This document shows positions 38,101-47,926 of a stretch of 64,000 nt of DNA, one piece after another. The DNA comes from an uncultured Clostridia bacterium (lineage in GTDB: Bacteria; Bacillota; Clostridia; Oscillospirales; Acutalibacteraceae): contig CAMFSU010000020.1 of the NCBI GenBank assembly GCA_945983355.1, positions 1 through 64,000 on the forward strand, read 5' to 3'. Under the pieces are notes generated by a model. That model was given only the letters and a program-made list of their open reading frames with translations. It ran no database searches and had not been told where the DNA came from. Both the position numbers and the translations under genes were made by a program. Each line of letters starts with the position of its first letter. Position 1 is the first letter of the stretch.

Positions 38101-38754
38101 AAGCTTTAAAAACTTTTCGGCTTTACGGCTTTGCTCTTCAAGAGGTCCAACGCGTGCCTCTAACTCGTCAACAATATCGTGAAGGCGGAGCAAGTTTTCT
38201 TGTGCAGCGTTAAGCTTGCGCTCGGCCTCTAATTTGCGGTAACGGTATTTTGAAATACCAGCCGCTTCTTCAAAAATATCACGGCGTTCGCTCGATTTTG
38301 AACTAATTATATTATCAATTTTACCCTGACCAATCATTGAATAACCGTCACGGCCAAGACCTGTATCCATAAACAATTCGTGAATATCTTTAAGGCGAAC
38401 AGACACATTGTTTATAGCATATTCACTTTCGTGTGAACGGTAATATCTTCTTGTGATTGACACAAAATCGTTATCAAAGTTAAGTGAACGGTCGGTGTTG
38501 TTTATATTTAAGGTAACCTCACAAAAGCCGTGGGGACGGCGTGTTTCGGTGCCACCGAAAATTACATCCTCCATCGACTGACCGCGAAGACTTTTTGTTG
38601 ACTGTTCACCAAGAACCCAACGAACCGCGTCGGAAATGTTACTTTTACCGCTTCCGTTAGGGCCAACAACTGCGGTTATACCCTTACCGAATTTTAAAAC
38701 TGTTTTGTCGGCAAATGACTTAAAGCCCTGAATTTCTATCGAACTTAACAGCAT
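35176..38754 (-). CDS. smc: Chromosome partition protein SMC
   Basis: Condensin ATPase for chromosome organisation. 1192 residues: Walker A GPNGSGKSNISDAVRW near 32, long coiled coils, hinge about 510-680 (LRGICGPVSSLI, SPGGSLTGGS), second coiled coil, then ABC signature LSGGEKALIALS and Walker B CFLDEVDTALDD near the C-terminus. Its coiled-coil codons make several long antisense shadow ORFs that I left out. Starts 2 nt after the radical SAM gene. Confidence 0.97.
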   Translation of the reverse strand: MLLSSIEIQGFKSFADKTVLKFGKGITAVVGPNGSGKSNISDAVRWVLGEQSTKSLRGQSMEDVIFGGTETRRPHGFCEVTLNINNTDRSLNFDNDFVSITRRYYRSHESEYAINNVSVRLKDIHELFMDTGLGRDGYSMIGQGKIDNIISSKSSERRDIFEEAAGISKYRYRKLEAERKLNAAQENLLRLHDIVDELEARVGPLEEQSRKAEKFLKLAEEKKELEIGLWLHTLNNSKDALRSQESKIMVCQGQYKEIEQMLEDFDRKTEQNTSLFAKLTSDIEGERLNISLVNEEIVKSNGVITVLENDIAHNEETIARLTDEKQSLSTSDTDAKLEIEAKYNEVKALEGKRTELDEKLRALESELSQLLIDSDLSSREIENKIRTLNTLTSQSSDTRVKLVTAETSIEEIEARRGALVDLISAREGEIEKLNTEFNETDNMLSKIEENIESYNNSLKGYELRLGGRVQSVDSLKQELDTINLDIEAKNRRIQILKDLQNNMEGFANSVKFVMSKAETGILRGICGPVSSLITVESKYSLAIETALNNAIQNIVTETEADAKNAINFLKNNKAGRATFLPVATIKAREFKEHGFEDMLGYVGIASDLVKCDSKYNEIVKYLLGAAVVAEDIDCAVTIARKFGYRIKVVTLDGQVVSPGGSLTGGSVIKNSGILSRGNDIIAIEKEVEALKSKAKDILTKLTDAQNSLAEVEADITAVKADILTANEDKIRTVAELKRIGDLRDSAKLLLKELVDEQTLGSQKQEELKQVTVLAAKEISEIEAKKAEIRAEIDKMSGDRDGLNATREALADNITAVKLSVIEAQKDIEALILSAKALENMAEDRANRVVAIDSEIAALQFKCENLKTEISEINDNIGDAKAKIEASEKNIADFIEQRNSTEKYGVVLRNSERENTLRREQISGELARLQERKEVMMREYDDVIRKLYDEYELTRSEAEKIGIEIENPTLAKKTLVEIKNKIRALGNVNVSAIEEYKEVSERYNFLSAQIEDVEASRAQLNKLINQLTSQMQEIFAEGFTKISQNFSKTFTELFGGGSASLSLSDPENILESGIDIDVKLPGKKVPSLDGLSGGEKALIALSIYFAIMRVSAPPFCFLDEVDTALDDINVERFADYMKSSDFNTQFICVTHRRGTMEAADMLYGVTMQEKGITKLLELNVSELEKKLLENQVG

Positions 38755-38756
38755 TC

Positions 38757-39755
38757 TTATAACACTTCCCTTTCTATTCTAAAATCTAATTCTTCTATAT
38801 TTTCATCCGTTTTAACCTTACAGTCAAAACCGCGTTTTTTAAGAAAAAGCAAATTGCTTTTTCTTTGCCCTGTCATAACCGATACCGATTTTGGATTAAC
38901 ATAAATTACATATTTACCCTCGGTAAAAAGGCATGCAAGCACCTTTGTCAGCATTATTTGCGAATAGCAAAGCTCGGCAAAGGCAGGGTGCCAAGGTCCC
39001 GCAACATAAGACCCCTTTTCTATTGAATGAAGTCCAAGGCGTATAACCCTTATGCCGGCTCTTGTTAACTGTAAATACAATTTACTTGCGAGCTTAACCG
39101 CATCGCCAAGAGGTTGTGGCTCGTAAACCTTGTCAAGATAAAGCGCCTCTAAATCAGTGCCCTTTAAAACGATTGTTGGATAAATTCTAACAGTATCGGG
39201 TGCAATTTCAATGATTTTTTGCACTGTACGAAGGGTTGAATCATTATCATCGGCGTAAAGACCTGTCATAATTTGAAGACCAAGCTCAAACCCGTGCTTT
39301 TTAATAAGCATTGCCGCTTTTTCAACATCACGGGCTGAATGACCACGATTGTTCATTTTTAAAACACGGTCGTTTAAGCTTTGTGCACCAAGCTCAATAG
39401 CTGTCACATTATAGCTTTTTAAAAGCATTAAAATCTCATCATCAATGGCATCAGGGCGGGTGGAAATTCTAATTCCTGACACAATGCCAACATTAACAAA
39501 GTTTGATGCCGCCTCTAAAAGCGATTCCATATACACTCGGTTAATTGCAGTAAAGCTACCGCCGAAAAAAGCAATTTCGGTGGTTTTAGGGTCATATTTT
39601 TTAGACTTGATAGCAGTCATTACCGCTTTTTCAACATCCTCGGGGTGAGGTGCCTTTGAAGTGCCCGTTATGTACCTTTGGTCACAAAAGCTACATTTAT
39701 TTGGGCAACCGATATGCGGCACAAAAACCGAAATATTTGAATGAATTTTACTCAT
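38757..39755 (-). CDS. Elp3-like radical SAM protein
   Basis: 332-residue radical SAM enzyme with CPNKCSFCDQ near residue 17 (CxxxCxxC for the 4Fe-4S cluster) and ELGAQSLNDRVL near 125, a pattern shared with Elp3-type and coproporphyrinogen-oxidase-like proteins. It lacks the acetyltransferase half of Elp3. This gene commonly lies between rnc and smc in Clostridia; its substrate is not known to me. Overlaps rnc by 4 nt (ATGA). Confidence 0.85.
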   Translation of the reverse strand: MSKIHSNISVFVPHIGCPNKCSFCDQRYITGTSKAPHPEDVEKAVMTAIKSKKYDPKTTEIAFFGGSFTAINRVYMESLLEAASNFVNVGIVSGIRISTRPDAIDDEILMLLKSYNVTAIELGAQSLNDRVLKMNNRGHSARDVEKAAMLIKKHGFELGLQIMTGLYADDNDSTLRTVQKIIEIAPDTVRIYPTIVLKGTDLEALYLDKVYEPQPLGDAVKLASKLYLQLTRAGIRVIRLGLHSIEKGSYVAGPWHPAFAELCYSQIMLTKVLACLFTEGKYVIYVNPKSVSVMTGQRKSNLLFLKKRGFDCKVKTDENIEELDFRIEREVL

Positions 39756-40432
39756 ATTTCAGCACCCATAAGCAAAAGTGCCTCTTTTGCCGCCATTTGT
39801 TCGGCCTGCTTTTTATTTTTGCCCTTACCCTTACCAATTACATTTGAATTTAGATGCACCTCAACCTCGAAAATCTTATCGTGGTCAGGTCCACTTTCAC
39901 CTGTTAAATGATAGGTTACCATTTCTTCAGGGTTTCTTTGGATAATTTCCTGCAAGGTTGTTTTATAATCCTTAAAAACCTGCTCATCACGATGTGAAAG
40001 TTCAGGTAAAACAAACCTTAAAACAAACCTTTCGGCGTTTTCCATACCACCGTCAAGATAAATTGCGGCCAAAACCGCCTCAAAAGCGTCAGCAAGAATA
40101 GAATCACGCTCTCTGCCGCCGCCTTTTTCTTCGCCTTTGCCAAGGTGCAAAAATTCGCCCAAGCCAATTTCACGCGAAAAACCGCAAAGCGACTTTTCGC
40201 ACACCAAGGATGCACGAAGCTTTGTAAGCTCACCCTCGGGTATAGTTTTAAAGTTTTCAAACAAATGCCTTGCCACAATAACCGACAAAACCGAGTCGCC
40301 CAAAAATTCAAGGCGCTCGTTCGATTTTGTGCCGTTACGCACTTCGTTTGCATAAGAAGAATGGTTGAGTGCGTTTTCTAAAAGCTTTACATTATTAAAT
40401 TTATATTGGAGTCTTGCTTCTAAAGCTTCCAT
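39752..40432 (-). CDS. rnc: Ribonuclease III
   Basis: Double-strand RNA endonuclease for rRNA and mRNA processing. 226 residues: catalytic domain with NERLEFLGDSVLSVIV near 38 and DAFEAVLAAIYLDGG near 112, then a C-terminal dsRNA-binding domain ending with KGKNKKQAEQMAAKEAL. Starts 1 nt after plsX; acpP, often found between these genes, is not present here. Confidence 0.96.
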   Translation of the reverse strand: MEALEARLQYKFNNVKLLENALNHSSYANEVRNGTKSNERLEFLGDSVLSVIVARHLFENFKTIPEGELTKLRASLVCEKSLCGFSREIGLGEFLHLGKGEEKGGGRERDSILADAFEAVLAAIYLDGGMENAERFVLRFVLPELSHRDEQVFKDYKTTLQEIIQRNPEEMVTYHLTGESGPDHDKIFEVEVHLNSNVIGKGKGKNKKQAEQMAAKEALLLMGAEI

Positions 40433-40433
40433 T

Positions 40434-41426
40434 TTAAAAATCCTTTAATGAATTAGTGATATTTTCTATAACATTATTTTCCGCAAATAAAACTGCTTGT
40501 CTTATAGCGTTTTTGAATGCCTTTGCATCAGAATTTCCGTGTGCCTTAATAACCGGCTTTTTAACACCCAAAAGCGGCGCGCCACCAACCTCTGATGAAT
40601 CCATCATACTTTTAAGTGAGTATAAATCATTTTTAATTACAAGCGCTGCAAGCTTGTTTTTTAAGCTTTTATAAAGTGAGTTTTTAATAAGCTTGAAGAA
40701 GGTTATTGCTGTGCCTTCAATAAGCTTTAATGCAATGTTACCTGTAAATCCGTCAGTAACAACTGCATCAACAACACCCTTTGGCATCTCGCGTGATTCA
40801 ATATTACCAACAAAGTTGATTGGTGCTTTTTCTAAAAGCTTATAAGCTTCCTTTTGAAGCTCGCCGCCCTTACTGTCCTCGGTGCCGATGTTTAAAAGGC
40901 CGATTGTAGCATTTTCCTTACCCTCAACACCCTTTAAATAGGCCGATGCCATAATACCAAATTGGCAAAGCATTTCGGGACGACATTCAGCGTTTGCACC
41001 CATATCCAAAAGCATATAATGACCATCGGGTGAAGGTATCATACCTGCAAGTGCAGGGCGCTTGATACCTTTAATTCTTTTAACAATAAAAGTACCGCCA
41101 ACAACAACCGCACCTGTTGAACCGGCCGATACAAATGCATCGGCTCTATCTTCGGCAAGCTCGTTAAATGCCAAAGCCATTGAAGATTCCTTATGTGCCT
41201 TTAAAAGACTTGTCGGCTCATCGTGCATATCAATAACATCATCAGTATGAACGATAACAAGCTCGCCATTAAATTTTAAGCTATTGTCAGCAATAACCTT
41301 TTCAATTTCGGCTTTATTACCTGCAAGAGTTATTTCTACACCATATTCATTTGAAGCAGCCGCCGCACCCTTTACAATTTCCAAAGGGGCGTTATCGCCG
41401 CCAAAAGCATCTACTGCTATACGCAT
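40434..41426 (-). CDS. plsX: Phosphate acyltransferase PlsX
   Basis: Makes acyl-phosphate from acyl-ACP as the first step of phospholipid synthesis with PlsY. 330 residues with the typical start MRIAVDAFGGDNAP, GSTGAVVVGGTF near 103 and VTDGFTGNIALK near 225. RBS AAGGAG upstream. Immediately follows trmFO (2 nt gap) and precedes rnc. Confidence 0.95.
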   Translation of the reverse strand: MRIAVDAFGGDNAPLEIVKGAAAASNEYGVEITLAGNKAEIEKVIADNSLKFNGELVIVHTDDVIDMHDEPTSLLKAHKESSMALAFNELAEDRADAFVSAGSTGAVVVGGTFIVKRIKGIKRPALAGMIPSPDGHYMLLDMGANAECRPEMLCQFGIMASAYLKGVEGKENATIGLLNIGTEDSKGGELQKEAYKLLEKAPINFVGNIESREMPKGVVDAVVTDGFTGNIALKLIEGTAITFFKLIKNSLYKSLKNKLAALVIKNDLYSLKSMMDSSEVGGAPLLGVKKPVIKAHGNSDAKAFKNAIRQAVLFAENNVIENITNSLKDF

Positions 41427-41428
41427 TT

Positions 41429-42730
41429 TTAAAGCTCCTTATTTTTAAAAAATTCAAGTGAACGCTGGGACAGTGCCATATATCTTTCACGCTTGTCTCT
41501 TATATGGTTTTCAAGCGGTAGAATAATGCCAAAATTTGCACCCATGGGCTGAAAATTTTTCACCGTTTCATCGGTTATATAATTTAAAAGTGCGCCAATC
41601 ATTGTGAACTTCGGCAAAATAACTGGCGGGGTATTTTTAACCCTTGCAACCGCATTAAGCCCTGCAATAATACCGCTTGCCGCCGATTCCATATACCCTT
41701 CCACTCCCGAAAGCTGACCCGCAAAGAAAACATTTGGGTCAGTTTTTAGAGAAAGGTCTTTATTTAAAAGCTTGGGCGAATTTATAAAAGAATTTCGGTG
41801 CATAACACCGTATCTTATAAATTCGGCATTTTCAAGCCCTGTGATTAGTGAAAACACACGCTTTTGTTCGAGAAATTTTAAATTTGTTTGAAAACCAACC
41901 AAATTATAAAGTGTTCCCTCTTTATTTTCGGCACGAAGCTGTACCACCGCCCAAGGTCTTTTGTCGGTTCTCGGGTCCCTAAGTCCAACCGGCTTTAACG
42001 GACCAAAACGGATAGAATCCTCACCGCGTTTTGCCAAAATTTCAATTGGCATACACCCCTCGTAAACATTTGGGGCTTTATCAAATTCATGAAGCGGTGC
42101 ACCCTCGGCCTTAATAAGCTCGTTATAAAAGGCGGTATATTCTTCCTTGTTCATTGGGCAGTTAATATAATCTGCCGTGCCCTTATCATAGCGGGCGGCG
42201 TAAAACACCTTTGAAAAATCAATGCTGTCCTTTGTAACAATGGGTGCCGCCGCGTCATAAAAACTTAAATTACCGCCTTCACAAAGCTTTGCAATGTCAC
42301 TTGCCAAAGCGCCATCGGTTAAAGGGCCTGTAGCAATTACCGTCACACAGTCGGTTGGAATTTTGCTCACAATCTCGTTTATAACCGTAATATTTGGATG
42401 ACTTTTAATCTTTTCGGTAATATATTCGGCAAATTTTTCACGGTCAACAGCCAAAGCACCGCCCGCCGCAACCGCACAGCTATCTGCCGCTTCAAGACAA
42501 AGGGATGAAAACTGCCGCATTTCCTCTTTTAAAAGACCTGCCGCAGAATCAACACGGTTTGCCTTTAAGGAATTTGAGCAAACAAGCTCGGCAAAGTTAT
42601 TGTTTTTATGCGCGGGGGTTTTCTTTGTGGGCTTCATTTCGTAAAGGTTTACCTTTATTCCGTTATTTGCGGCAATATAGGCCGCCTCACAGCCCGCAAG
42701 ACCTGCGCCAATAACATTAATTTGCATCAT
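41429..42730 (-). CDS. trmFO: Folate-dependent tRNA uridine-54 methyltransferase TrmFO
   Basis: Forms ribothymidine at U54 of tRNA using methylene-THF and FAD. 433 residues; FAD-binding [16 protein letters not shown] at the start, [12 protein letters not shown] near 48 with a catalytic Cys, and [16 protein letters not shown] near 340. Start ATGATG overlaps the topA stop codon by 4 nt; either Met could be used. Confidence 0.95.
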   Translation of the reverse strand: MMQINVIGAGLAGCEAAYIAANNGIKVNLYEMKPTKKTPAHKNNNFAELVCSNSLKANRVDSAAGLLKEEMRQFSSLCLEAADSCAVAAGGALAVDREKFAEYITEKIKSHPNITVINEIVSKIPTDCVTVIATGPLTDGALASDIAKLCEGGNLSFYDAAAPIVTKDSIDFSKVFYAARYDKGTADYINCPMNKEEYTAFYNELIKAEGAPLHEFDKAPNVYEGCMPIEILAKRGEDSIRFGPLKPVGLRDPRTDKRPWAVVQLRAENKEGTLYNLVGFQTNLKFLEQKRVFSLITGLENAEFIRYGVMHRNSFINSPKLLNKDLSLKTDPNVFFAGQLSGVEGYMESAASGIIAGLNAVARVKNTPPVILPKFTMIGALLNYITDETVKNFQPMGANFGIILPLENHIRDKRERYMALSQRSLEFFKNKEL

Positions 42731-44814
42731 TTTTTAGTTTCCTTTTTAGTTTTTGCGCGGCTTTTGCATTCAGAATTCATACAATACTTTTTACCCTTCA
42801 TACCGCTTATGATATAACTGCCACATTCCTTACAAACCTCACCGGTTGGTATACCGGGAGATGCAAAGTCGCAGTTTGGATAGTTTGTACATCCGTAGAA
42901 TTTATTACCCTTTTTAGAAAGGCGTTTTACAAGCTTGCCGCCACATTTGGGACATGGTTGCTTGATTTCATCCTCGGGTACGGGTTTTGTATTTTTACAT
43001 TCAGGATAACCTGGGCAAGCAAGGAATTTACCAAAACGGCTTGTTTTAACAACCATTTTTCTTCCGCACTTGTCACAAATTACATCACTTTCAACCTCAG
43101 GCACCTTTACCCTTTTGCCTGTAAGCGAGTTTTCGGCTTTTTGATAGTAATTATCAAAATCGTCATAGAAATCACGAATTGTTTCAACCCAATTTAAGTC
43201 ACCCACACCGATTTTATCAAGTTTAGATTCCAAACCTGCGGTGAATTTAACATCGAAAATCTTATTAAAATATTGCACCATTAAATCAGAAATAACCTTG
43301 CCAAGCTCGGTTGGTTTTAGTGCTTTCTTTTCACGCACGATATAATCGCGGTTCATAATATTGGAAATTATTGGTGCATAGGTTGAAGGACGACCAATGC
43401 CGTTTTCATCAAGCGCCTTAATTAAGGTTGCTTCAACATATCTTGCAGGGGGCTGTGTAAAGTGCTGATTTGGCGACAAATCACGAAGCTTTAAAACATC
43501 GTCCTTTGCCATTTCGGGAAGTGAGCTTTCCTTGTCTTCATCCTCATCCTTACCCTCAACATACAAAACAGTAAAGCCATCAAACTTAACCGAATAACCG
43601 CTTGCCTTGAAGAGATAACCGTTTGCGGTAATATCAACATTAACAGTATCTTGAATTGAAGCCGCCATTAAAGATGCAATAAAGCGTTCCCAAATAAGCT
43701 TATAAAGCTTATACTGTTCGGCTGTCAAAGAGTCCTTAACCTGTTCGGGAGTTAGGTCAATAATAGTTGGTCTAATTGCCTCGTGTGCGTCTTGTGATGT
43801 GTTTTTTGTTTTAAAATAACGCGGTGAAGATGGCAAATATTTTCTGCCGTAATTAGCGCCGATAAACTTGCTTGCCGCTGCTCTTGCCTCTTCCGAAATA
43901 CGAAGCGAGTCGGTACGCATATAGGTAATAAGACCTGTTGTACCGTGCCCCATTATATCAATACCTTCGTAAAGCTGTTGTGCAATTCGCATTGTGCGTT
44001 GTCCTGTAAAGCCCAGCTTACGCGATGCTTCTTGTTGAAGAGTTGAAGTAATAAAAGGTGGTGCGGGCTGGCGATTGCGCTTTCCCTTTTTAACATCGGT
44101 TACAACATACTCGGCACCATTAAGCTTTTCTAAAATCTCGTTTGCGGATGCTTCGTTTTGAATTGAATCAAGCTTGCCGTTTTTGTCACCATAAAGCTTT
44201 GCAACAAAGGTTTTTCTACCCGCCGCAAGCTTGGCTTCAACTGTCCAATATTCTTCGGCCACAAACTTTTCAATTTCGCGTTCGCGTTCAACCACAAGCT
44301 TCAAGGCAACGGTTTGCACACGACCTGCCGAAAGACCGCTTTTAACCTTTTTCCACAAAAACGGACTTAATTTATAACCAACAATTCGGTCAAGCACGCG
44401 ACGGGCTTGTTGCGCGTCAACCAAATTCATATCAATTTTTCGAGGGGCCGCCATACCGCTTGTAACACCCGATTTTGTAATTTCGTTAAAGGTTACGCGG
44501 TTTAAGGAGTTCATATCAAGACCTAAAATTTGTGCCAAGTGCCAAGAGATTGCCTCACCCTCTCTATCAGGGTCAGTTGCAAGATAAACCTCGTCACAGT
44601 CACTAACAGCATTTTTAAGGTCTTTAATCAAATCTTTCTTTTCAGCCATATTGATATATTGGGGCTGAAAATCGTTATTTATGTCAACACCAAGGCGTGA
44701 TTTTGGTAAGTCACGAATATGACCTTTAGAGGCCATAACCTCGTATCCTGTGCCTAAATATTTCTTAATACTTTTGATTTTCGAGGGTGACTCAACAATT
44801 AAAAGCTTTGACAT
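42727..44814 (-). CDS. topA: DNA topoisomerase I
   Basis: Type IA topoisomerase relaxing negative supercoils. 695 residues: Toprim with [18 protein letters not shown] at the N-terminus and [12 protein letters not shown] near 80, the active-site Tyr in [13 protein letters not shown] near 300, and three C-terminal zinc ribbons (CDKCG...CPGYPEC, CPKCG...CTNYPNC, CKECG...CMNSEC, about 585-690). RBS GGAGG. Follows dprA by 19 nt, the usual dprA-topA order. Confidence 0.97.
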   Translation of the reverse strand: MSKLLIVESPSKIKSIKKYLGTGYEVMASKGHIRDLPKSRLGVDINNDFQPQYINMAEKKDLIKDLKNAVSDCDEVYLATDPDREGEAISWHLAQILGLDMNSLNRVTFNEITKSGVTSGMAAPRKIDMNLVDAQQARRVLDRIVGYKLSPFLWKKVKSGLSAGRVQTVALKLVVEREREIEKFVAEEYWTVEAKLAAGRKTFVAKLYGDKNGKLDSIQNEASANEILEKLNGAEYVVTDVKKGKRNRQPAPPFITSTLQQEASRKLGFTGQRTMRIAQQLYEGIDIMGHGTTGLITYMRTDSLRISEEARAAASKFIGANYGRKYLPSSPRYFKTKNTSQDAHEAIRPTIIDLTPEQVKDSLTAEQYKLYKLIWERFIASLMAASIQDTVNVDITANGYLFKASGYSVKFDGFTVLYVEGKDEDEDKESSLPEMAKDDVLKLRDLSPNQHFTQPPARYVEATLIKALDENGIGRPSTYAPIISNIMNRDYIVREKKALKPTELGKVISDLMVQYFNKIFDVKFTAGLESKLDKIGVGDLNWVETIRDFYDDFDNYYQKAENSLTGKRVKVPEVESDVICDKCGRKMVVKTSRFGKFLACPGYPECKNTKPVPEDEIKQPCPKCGGKLVKRLSKKGNKFYGCTNYPNCDFASPGIPTGEVCKECGSYIISGMKGKKYCMNSECKSRAKTKKETKK

Positions 44815-44833
44815 ATTATTCCTCCATTAAGGG

Positions 44834-45949
44834 TTATTTGCAAATTTCGTACTGTCCGCCAGGAAGCGCACGAATGATAAATTCCATTTCAAGCTCGGTC
44901 AGTGCTGATAATAAATCCGACGGCGAAAGCCCCGAATTTAAATCATCAGGATAAAATTTTTGCTTATCTAAACAATTATACACTATTTTTGCCGAATTTG
45001 AAAGAGTTATCTGCAATGTTTTTTTATTATTTTTTTCTTTTTCGGGCTTTGGTGCTTCTTTATATGCCTTTTCAATGTTAATTTTATCGGGAAAACGGAC
45101 AATATATTCACCAAAAACATCAGATGCATCTAAAAGTGGCTTTGCACCGTCACGAAGCAACGCGTTTGAGCCCTTATATTGCTTCATATTTGGAAGCCCC
45201 GGAATTACAAAAACATCTTTACCTTGGTTAAGCGCGTGGTTAGCGGTGATAAGCGCACCGCTTCTTTGTCCTGCTTCAACCAAAATTGTACCCAATGTAA
45301 GACCTGATAAAAGTCTGTTTCTTACAGGAAATGTAAATGATGTCACCGGCATATCGGGTGGATATTCACTTATAAGGCACCCTTTGTTTGCAATATGTTC
45401 ACGCAAGGCGCGATTTTCTTCAAGATAAGATACCGAAAAGCCACAGGGCATTACCAAAACGGTTATTCCCTCCGCCTTTAATGCGCCAATGTGTGCAAAG
45501 GTGTCACTGCCAACAGCGCCACCACTTACAACAACCATACCCGAACGGGCAAAACGATATCCAAGCGAATATGCCGATTTTTTGCCAAAATCACTAACCC
45601 TGCGAGGACCTACAATGGTAACCGACGGTGTGTTTTCGAAATCGGGCATTTTACCCTTAACATAAAGCACTATCGGTGGATTTTCGATTTCTTTTAAAGG
45701 GGTTGGATAACCTTCGCTATGAAAAGTCACAACGCTAACGCCTAACCTGTTGCACTTTTCCAAAATTTCCTTTGCCTTTATAAGTGCCGAATTATCAAGC
45801 TTTGCCGCAACGCTTTTAGGTAAAAGCTTTGCTCTTTTTGAATTATCGGCATCATACACCGCTTTAGCATCACAAAAGCTGTCAAAAATTCTATTTACGT
45901 AGCGGTTGCCCTGCCCAAGACAAAGCTGTAACCAAATATAATACTCCAT
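44834..45949 (-). CDS. dprA: DNA-processing protein DprA
   Basis: Binds incoming single-stranded DNA and loads RecA in natural transformation; present in many non-competent species too. 371 residues; Rossmann core with GPRRVSDFGKKSAY near 125, SGGAVGSDTFAHIGAL near 150 and GQRSGALITANHALNQGKDVFVIPG near 235, and a C-terminal winged-helix-like DprA domain. Start at 45949 chosen: it forms a TAATG overlap with the trmH-like gene; the ORF-track start is six codons earlier. Confidence 0.94.
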   Translation of the reverse strand: MEYYIWLQLCLGQGNRYVNRIFDSFCDAKAVYDADNSKRAKLLPKSVAAKLDNSALIKAKEILEKCNRLGVSVVTFHSEGYPTPLKEIENPPIVLYVKGKMPDFENTPSVTIVGPRRVSDFGKKSAYSLGYRFARSGMVVVSGGAVGSDTFAHIGALKAEGITVLVMPCGFSVSYLEENRALREHIANKGCLISEYPPDMPVTSFTFPVRNRLLSGLTLGTILVEAGQRSGALITANHALNQGKDVFVIPGLPNMKQYKGSNALLRDGAKPLLDASDVFGEYIVRFPDKINIEKAYKEAPKPEKEKNNKKTLQITLSNSAKIVYNCLDKQKFYPDDLNSGLSPSDLLSALTELEMEFIIRALPGGQYEICK

Positions 45950-46725
45950 TATTTCATCATTTCCCACATAGAAATTGCAGCGGCAGTTGCAGCATTTAAA
46001 GACTCTGCCTTGCCATACATTTTAATGGTGATTTGCTCGTTAGAATTTGCTTTCATATCATCGGTCAAGCCGTTTGCCTCGTTGCCGATAATTAAAACAG
46101 AGCCATCTGAAAACTTAACATCAGAGATAGATTTTGCATCTCTGTCAACAACACAGGCATAGGTTTTAAGGCCCAAATTTTTAAGGTCATTTACAAAGTC
46201 ATTTAAAATGATAACCGGCATACGAAGTAAGGTGCCCATTGATGCCCTTAAGGACTTTGGTGAATATGGGTCAACGCTGTCGCTTGATAAAATAATCCCG
46301 CTTACCCCAAGTGCTTCAGCGGTGCGGGAAATCGCCCCAAGATTTGACGGGTCATTAAGGTTTTCAAGGGCAATATATCTTCCGCCTTTTGAAATTTTTG
46401 TCGAAATTTCGGGAATTTTTACAACCGCAATTATCCCCTGTGGCGAGGTTGTATCGCTTATTTTTGCAAAAAGCGAATCGGGAATTTTATAAATTTCATT
46501 GGCGTTTTTATAAAAAGCCGATAGCTCCTCCCCGTGCTTTTCTGCGGCGGAATTTGAAATAATCAGTTTATCAAACCCAATTGAATTAGACATAGCATCA
46601 TCGCAAATTCGAAGCCCTTCTAAAACAAAAAGACCTTCATTTTTGCGAGCTTTTGCCGATGTCTGTAAACTACAAACAAGTTTGATAAGCGGATTATCCT
46701 TGCTGGTTATAACCTTAATTTCCAT
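45949..46725 (-). CDS. SpoU/TrmH-family RNA 2'-O-methyltransferase
   Basis: SPOUT-fold methyltransferase of 258 residues, with an N-terminal L30e-like RNA-binding part (KLVCSLQTSAKARKNEGLFVLEGLR) and C-terminal motifs NLNDPSNLGAISRTA near 122, IIGNEANGLTDD near 210 and SLNAATAAAISMWEM at the end. Likely methylates rRNA or tRNA; the exact nucleotide cannot be told. Downstream of the rplT terminator, upstream of dprA. Confidence 0.92.
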   Translation of the reverse strand: MEIKVITSKDNPLIKLVCSLQTSAKARKNEGLFVLEGLRICDDAMSNSIGFDKLIISNSAAEKHGEELSAFYKNANEIYKIPDSLFAKISDTTSPQGIIAVVKIPEISTKISKGGRYIALENLNDPSNLGAISRTAEALGVSGIILSSDSVDPYSPKSLRASMGTLLRMPVIILNDFVNDLKNLGLKTYACVVDRDAKSISDVKFSDGSVLIIGNEANGLTDDMKANSNEQITIKMYGKAESLNAATAAAISMWEMMK

Positions 46726-46747
46726 TGATTTTTCACCCCAATAAAAA

Positions 46748-46787
46748 TGAAAAAGTCGCCCGAGAGATAAAATACCTCGGGCGAAAT
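46748..46787 (-). terminator. Terminator of infC-rpmI-rplT
   Basis: TCGCCCGAG and CTCGGGCGA form a 9-bp GC-rich stem with an 11-nt loop; on the minus strand CTTTTTC follows. Lies just after the rplT stop. Confidence 0.85.
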
Positions 46788-46789
46788 AA

Positions 46790-47149
46790 TTACTTTTCTA
46801 ATGCCTTCTTTGCAGCTTTAACTAAGGTTTCAAAGCCCTTAGCATCGTTAACTGCAAGGTCAGCCAACATCTTACGGTTGATGTCAATATTAGCTTTTTT
46901 AAGACCATTCATAAATGTTGAATAGTTCATACCGTTCATTTTGCAAGCAGCAGAAATACGGGTAATCCAAAGACGACGGAAATCGCGCTTTTTAAGACGA
47001 CGACCGATGTATGCATATTGACCTGATTTCATAACTGCTTCTTTAGCAGTTTTAAAAAGCTTGGACTTAGCGCCAAAATAGCCCTTTGCAAGCTTTAACA
47101 CTTTATTTCTTCTTTTGCGTGTAGCTAACGCACCTTTAATACGTGCCAT
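46790..47149 (-). CDS. rplT: 50S ribosomal protein L20
   Basis: 119-residue early-assembly 23S rRNA binding protein; also the repressor of its own operon in Firmicutes. Family-typical [21 protein letters not shown] and [31 protein letters not shown]. Third gene of infC-rpmI-rplT, ahead of a terminator. The infC leader may be its regulatory target. Confidence 0.97.
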   Translation of the reverse strand: MARIKGALATRKRRNKVLKLAKGYFGAKSKLFKTAKEAVMKSGQYAYIGRRLKKRDFRRLWITRISAACKMNGMNYSTFMNGLKKANIDINRKMLADLAVNDAKGFETLVKAAKKALEK

Positions 47150-47178
47150 TTCTTATACCTCCAATTTATCGTATAATC

Positions 47179-47376
47179 TTATTTGTAAGGGATTAACTTC
47201 TTAACGGTTGCGGTGTTGGTTACATCAGCAACTACAACCTTGCGAAGATTTCTCTTACGTTTTGTGGTCTTTTTGTTGAGAATGTGTGACTTGAAAGCAT
47301 GTGCACGTTTTACTTTACCGGTTTTGGTAAGCTTAAAGCGTTTCTTTGCGCCACTGTGTGTTTTAATTTTAGGCAT
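47179..47376 (-). CDS. rpmI: 50S ribosomal protein L35
   Basis: 65-residue basic ribosomal protein with the invariant start [15 protein letters not shown] and [23 protein letters not shown] before ATG. Between infC and rplT, 31 nt after infC. Confidence 0.97.
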   Translation of the reverse strand: MPKIKTHSGAKKRFKLTKTGKVKRAHAFKSHILNKKTTKRKRNLRKVVVADVTNTATVKKLIPYK

Positions 47377-47407
47377 TGTAATTCCTCCATACTAATATGT
47401 TTTTTAA

Positions 47408-47926
47408 TTATTTACTTTTTACAGGAGCCAAGAACATAAGCATATTACGTCCTTCTAATTTAGCAGGTTTTTCAACGCTGGCAACATCCTTGCAAAATTC
47501 TGCAAAGCGGTTCATTGTATCAAGGCCAATTTCGGGATGTCCCATTTCGCGACCACGAAAACGGATAGAAACCTTTACCTTGTCGCCCTTTTGTAAAAAC
47601 TTAATTGCTTGCTTGCCTTTTGTTTCAAAGTCATGAACGTCGATGCTTAAACCTAAGCGAATTTCTTTTGTTTCAATAACCTTTTGATTTTTTCTGTTTT
47701 CTTTTTCACGCTTGGCCTGTTCAAAGCAATATTTACCATAGTCCATAATCTTGCAAACAGGCGGTTGTGCATTTGGTGAAATGCAGACTAAATCAAGGTC
47801 AGCTTTGTTTGCCGCGTCAAGTGCCATGTCAATGGAAACAATACCCAACTGACTGCCATCCTGCGCGATAACGCGAACTTCCTTAAATTTAATACCTTCG
47901 TTTATAGCAACTTCTTTACTGCTAAT
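47408..47926 (-). CDS. infC: Translation initiation factor IF-3 (AUU start)
   Basis: Proofreads initiation codon and anticodon pairing on the 30S subunit. 172 residues; VAINEGIKFKEVRVI at the N-terminus, linker with Lys/Glu-rich KREKENRKNQK, C-terminal domain with IRFRGREMGHPEIG. No ATG, GTG or TTG fits: GGAGG lies 9 nt before an ATT at 47926 where the conserved protein begins, as in other infC genes that use AUU for self-regulation. The ORF-track N-terminal extension covers the leader and is not real. Confidence 0.93.
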   Translation of the reverse strand: MSSKEVAINEGIKFKEVRVIAQDGSQLGIVSIDMALDAANKADLDLVCISPNAQPPVCKIMDYGKYCFEQAKREKENRKNQKVIETKEIRLGLSIDVHDFETKGKQAIKFLQKGDKVKVSIRFRGREMGHPEIGLDTMNRFAEFCKDVASVEKPAKLEGRNMLMFLAPVKSK

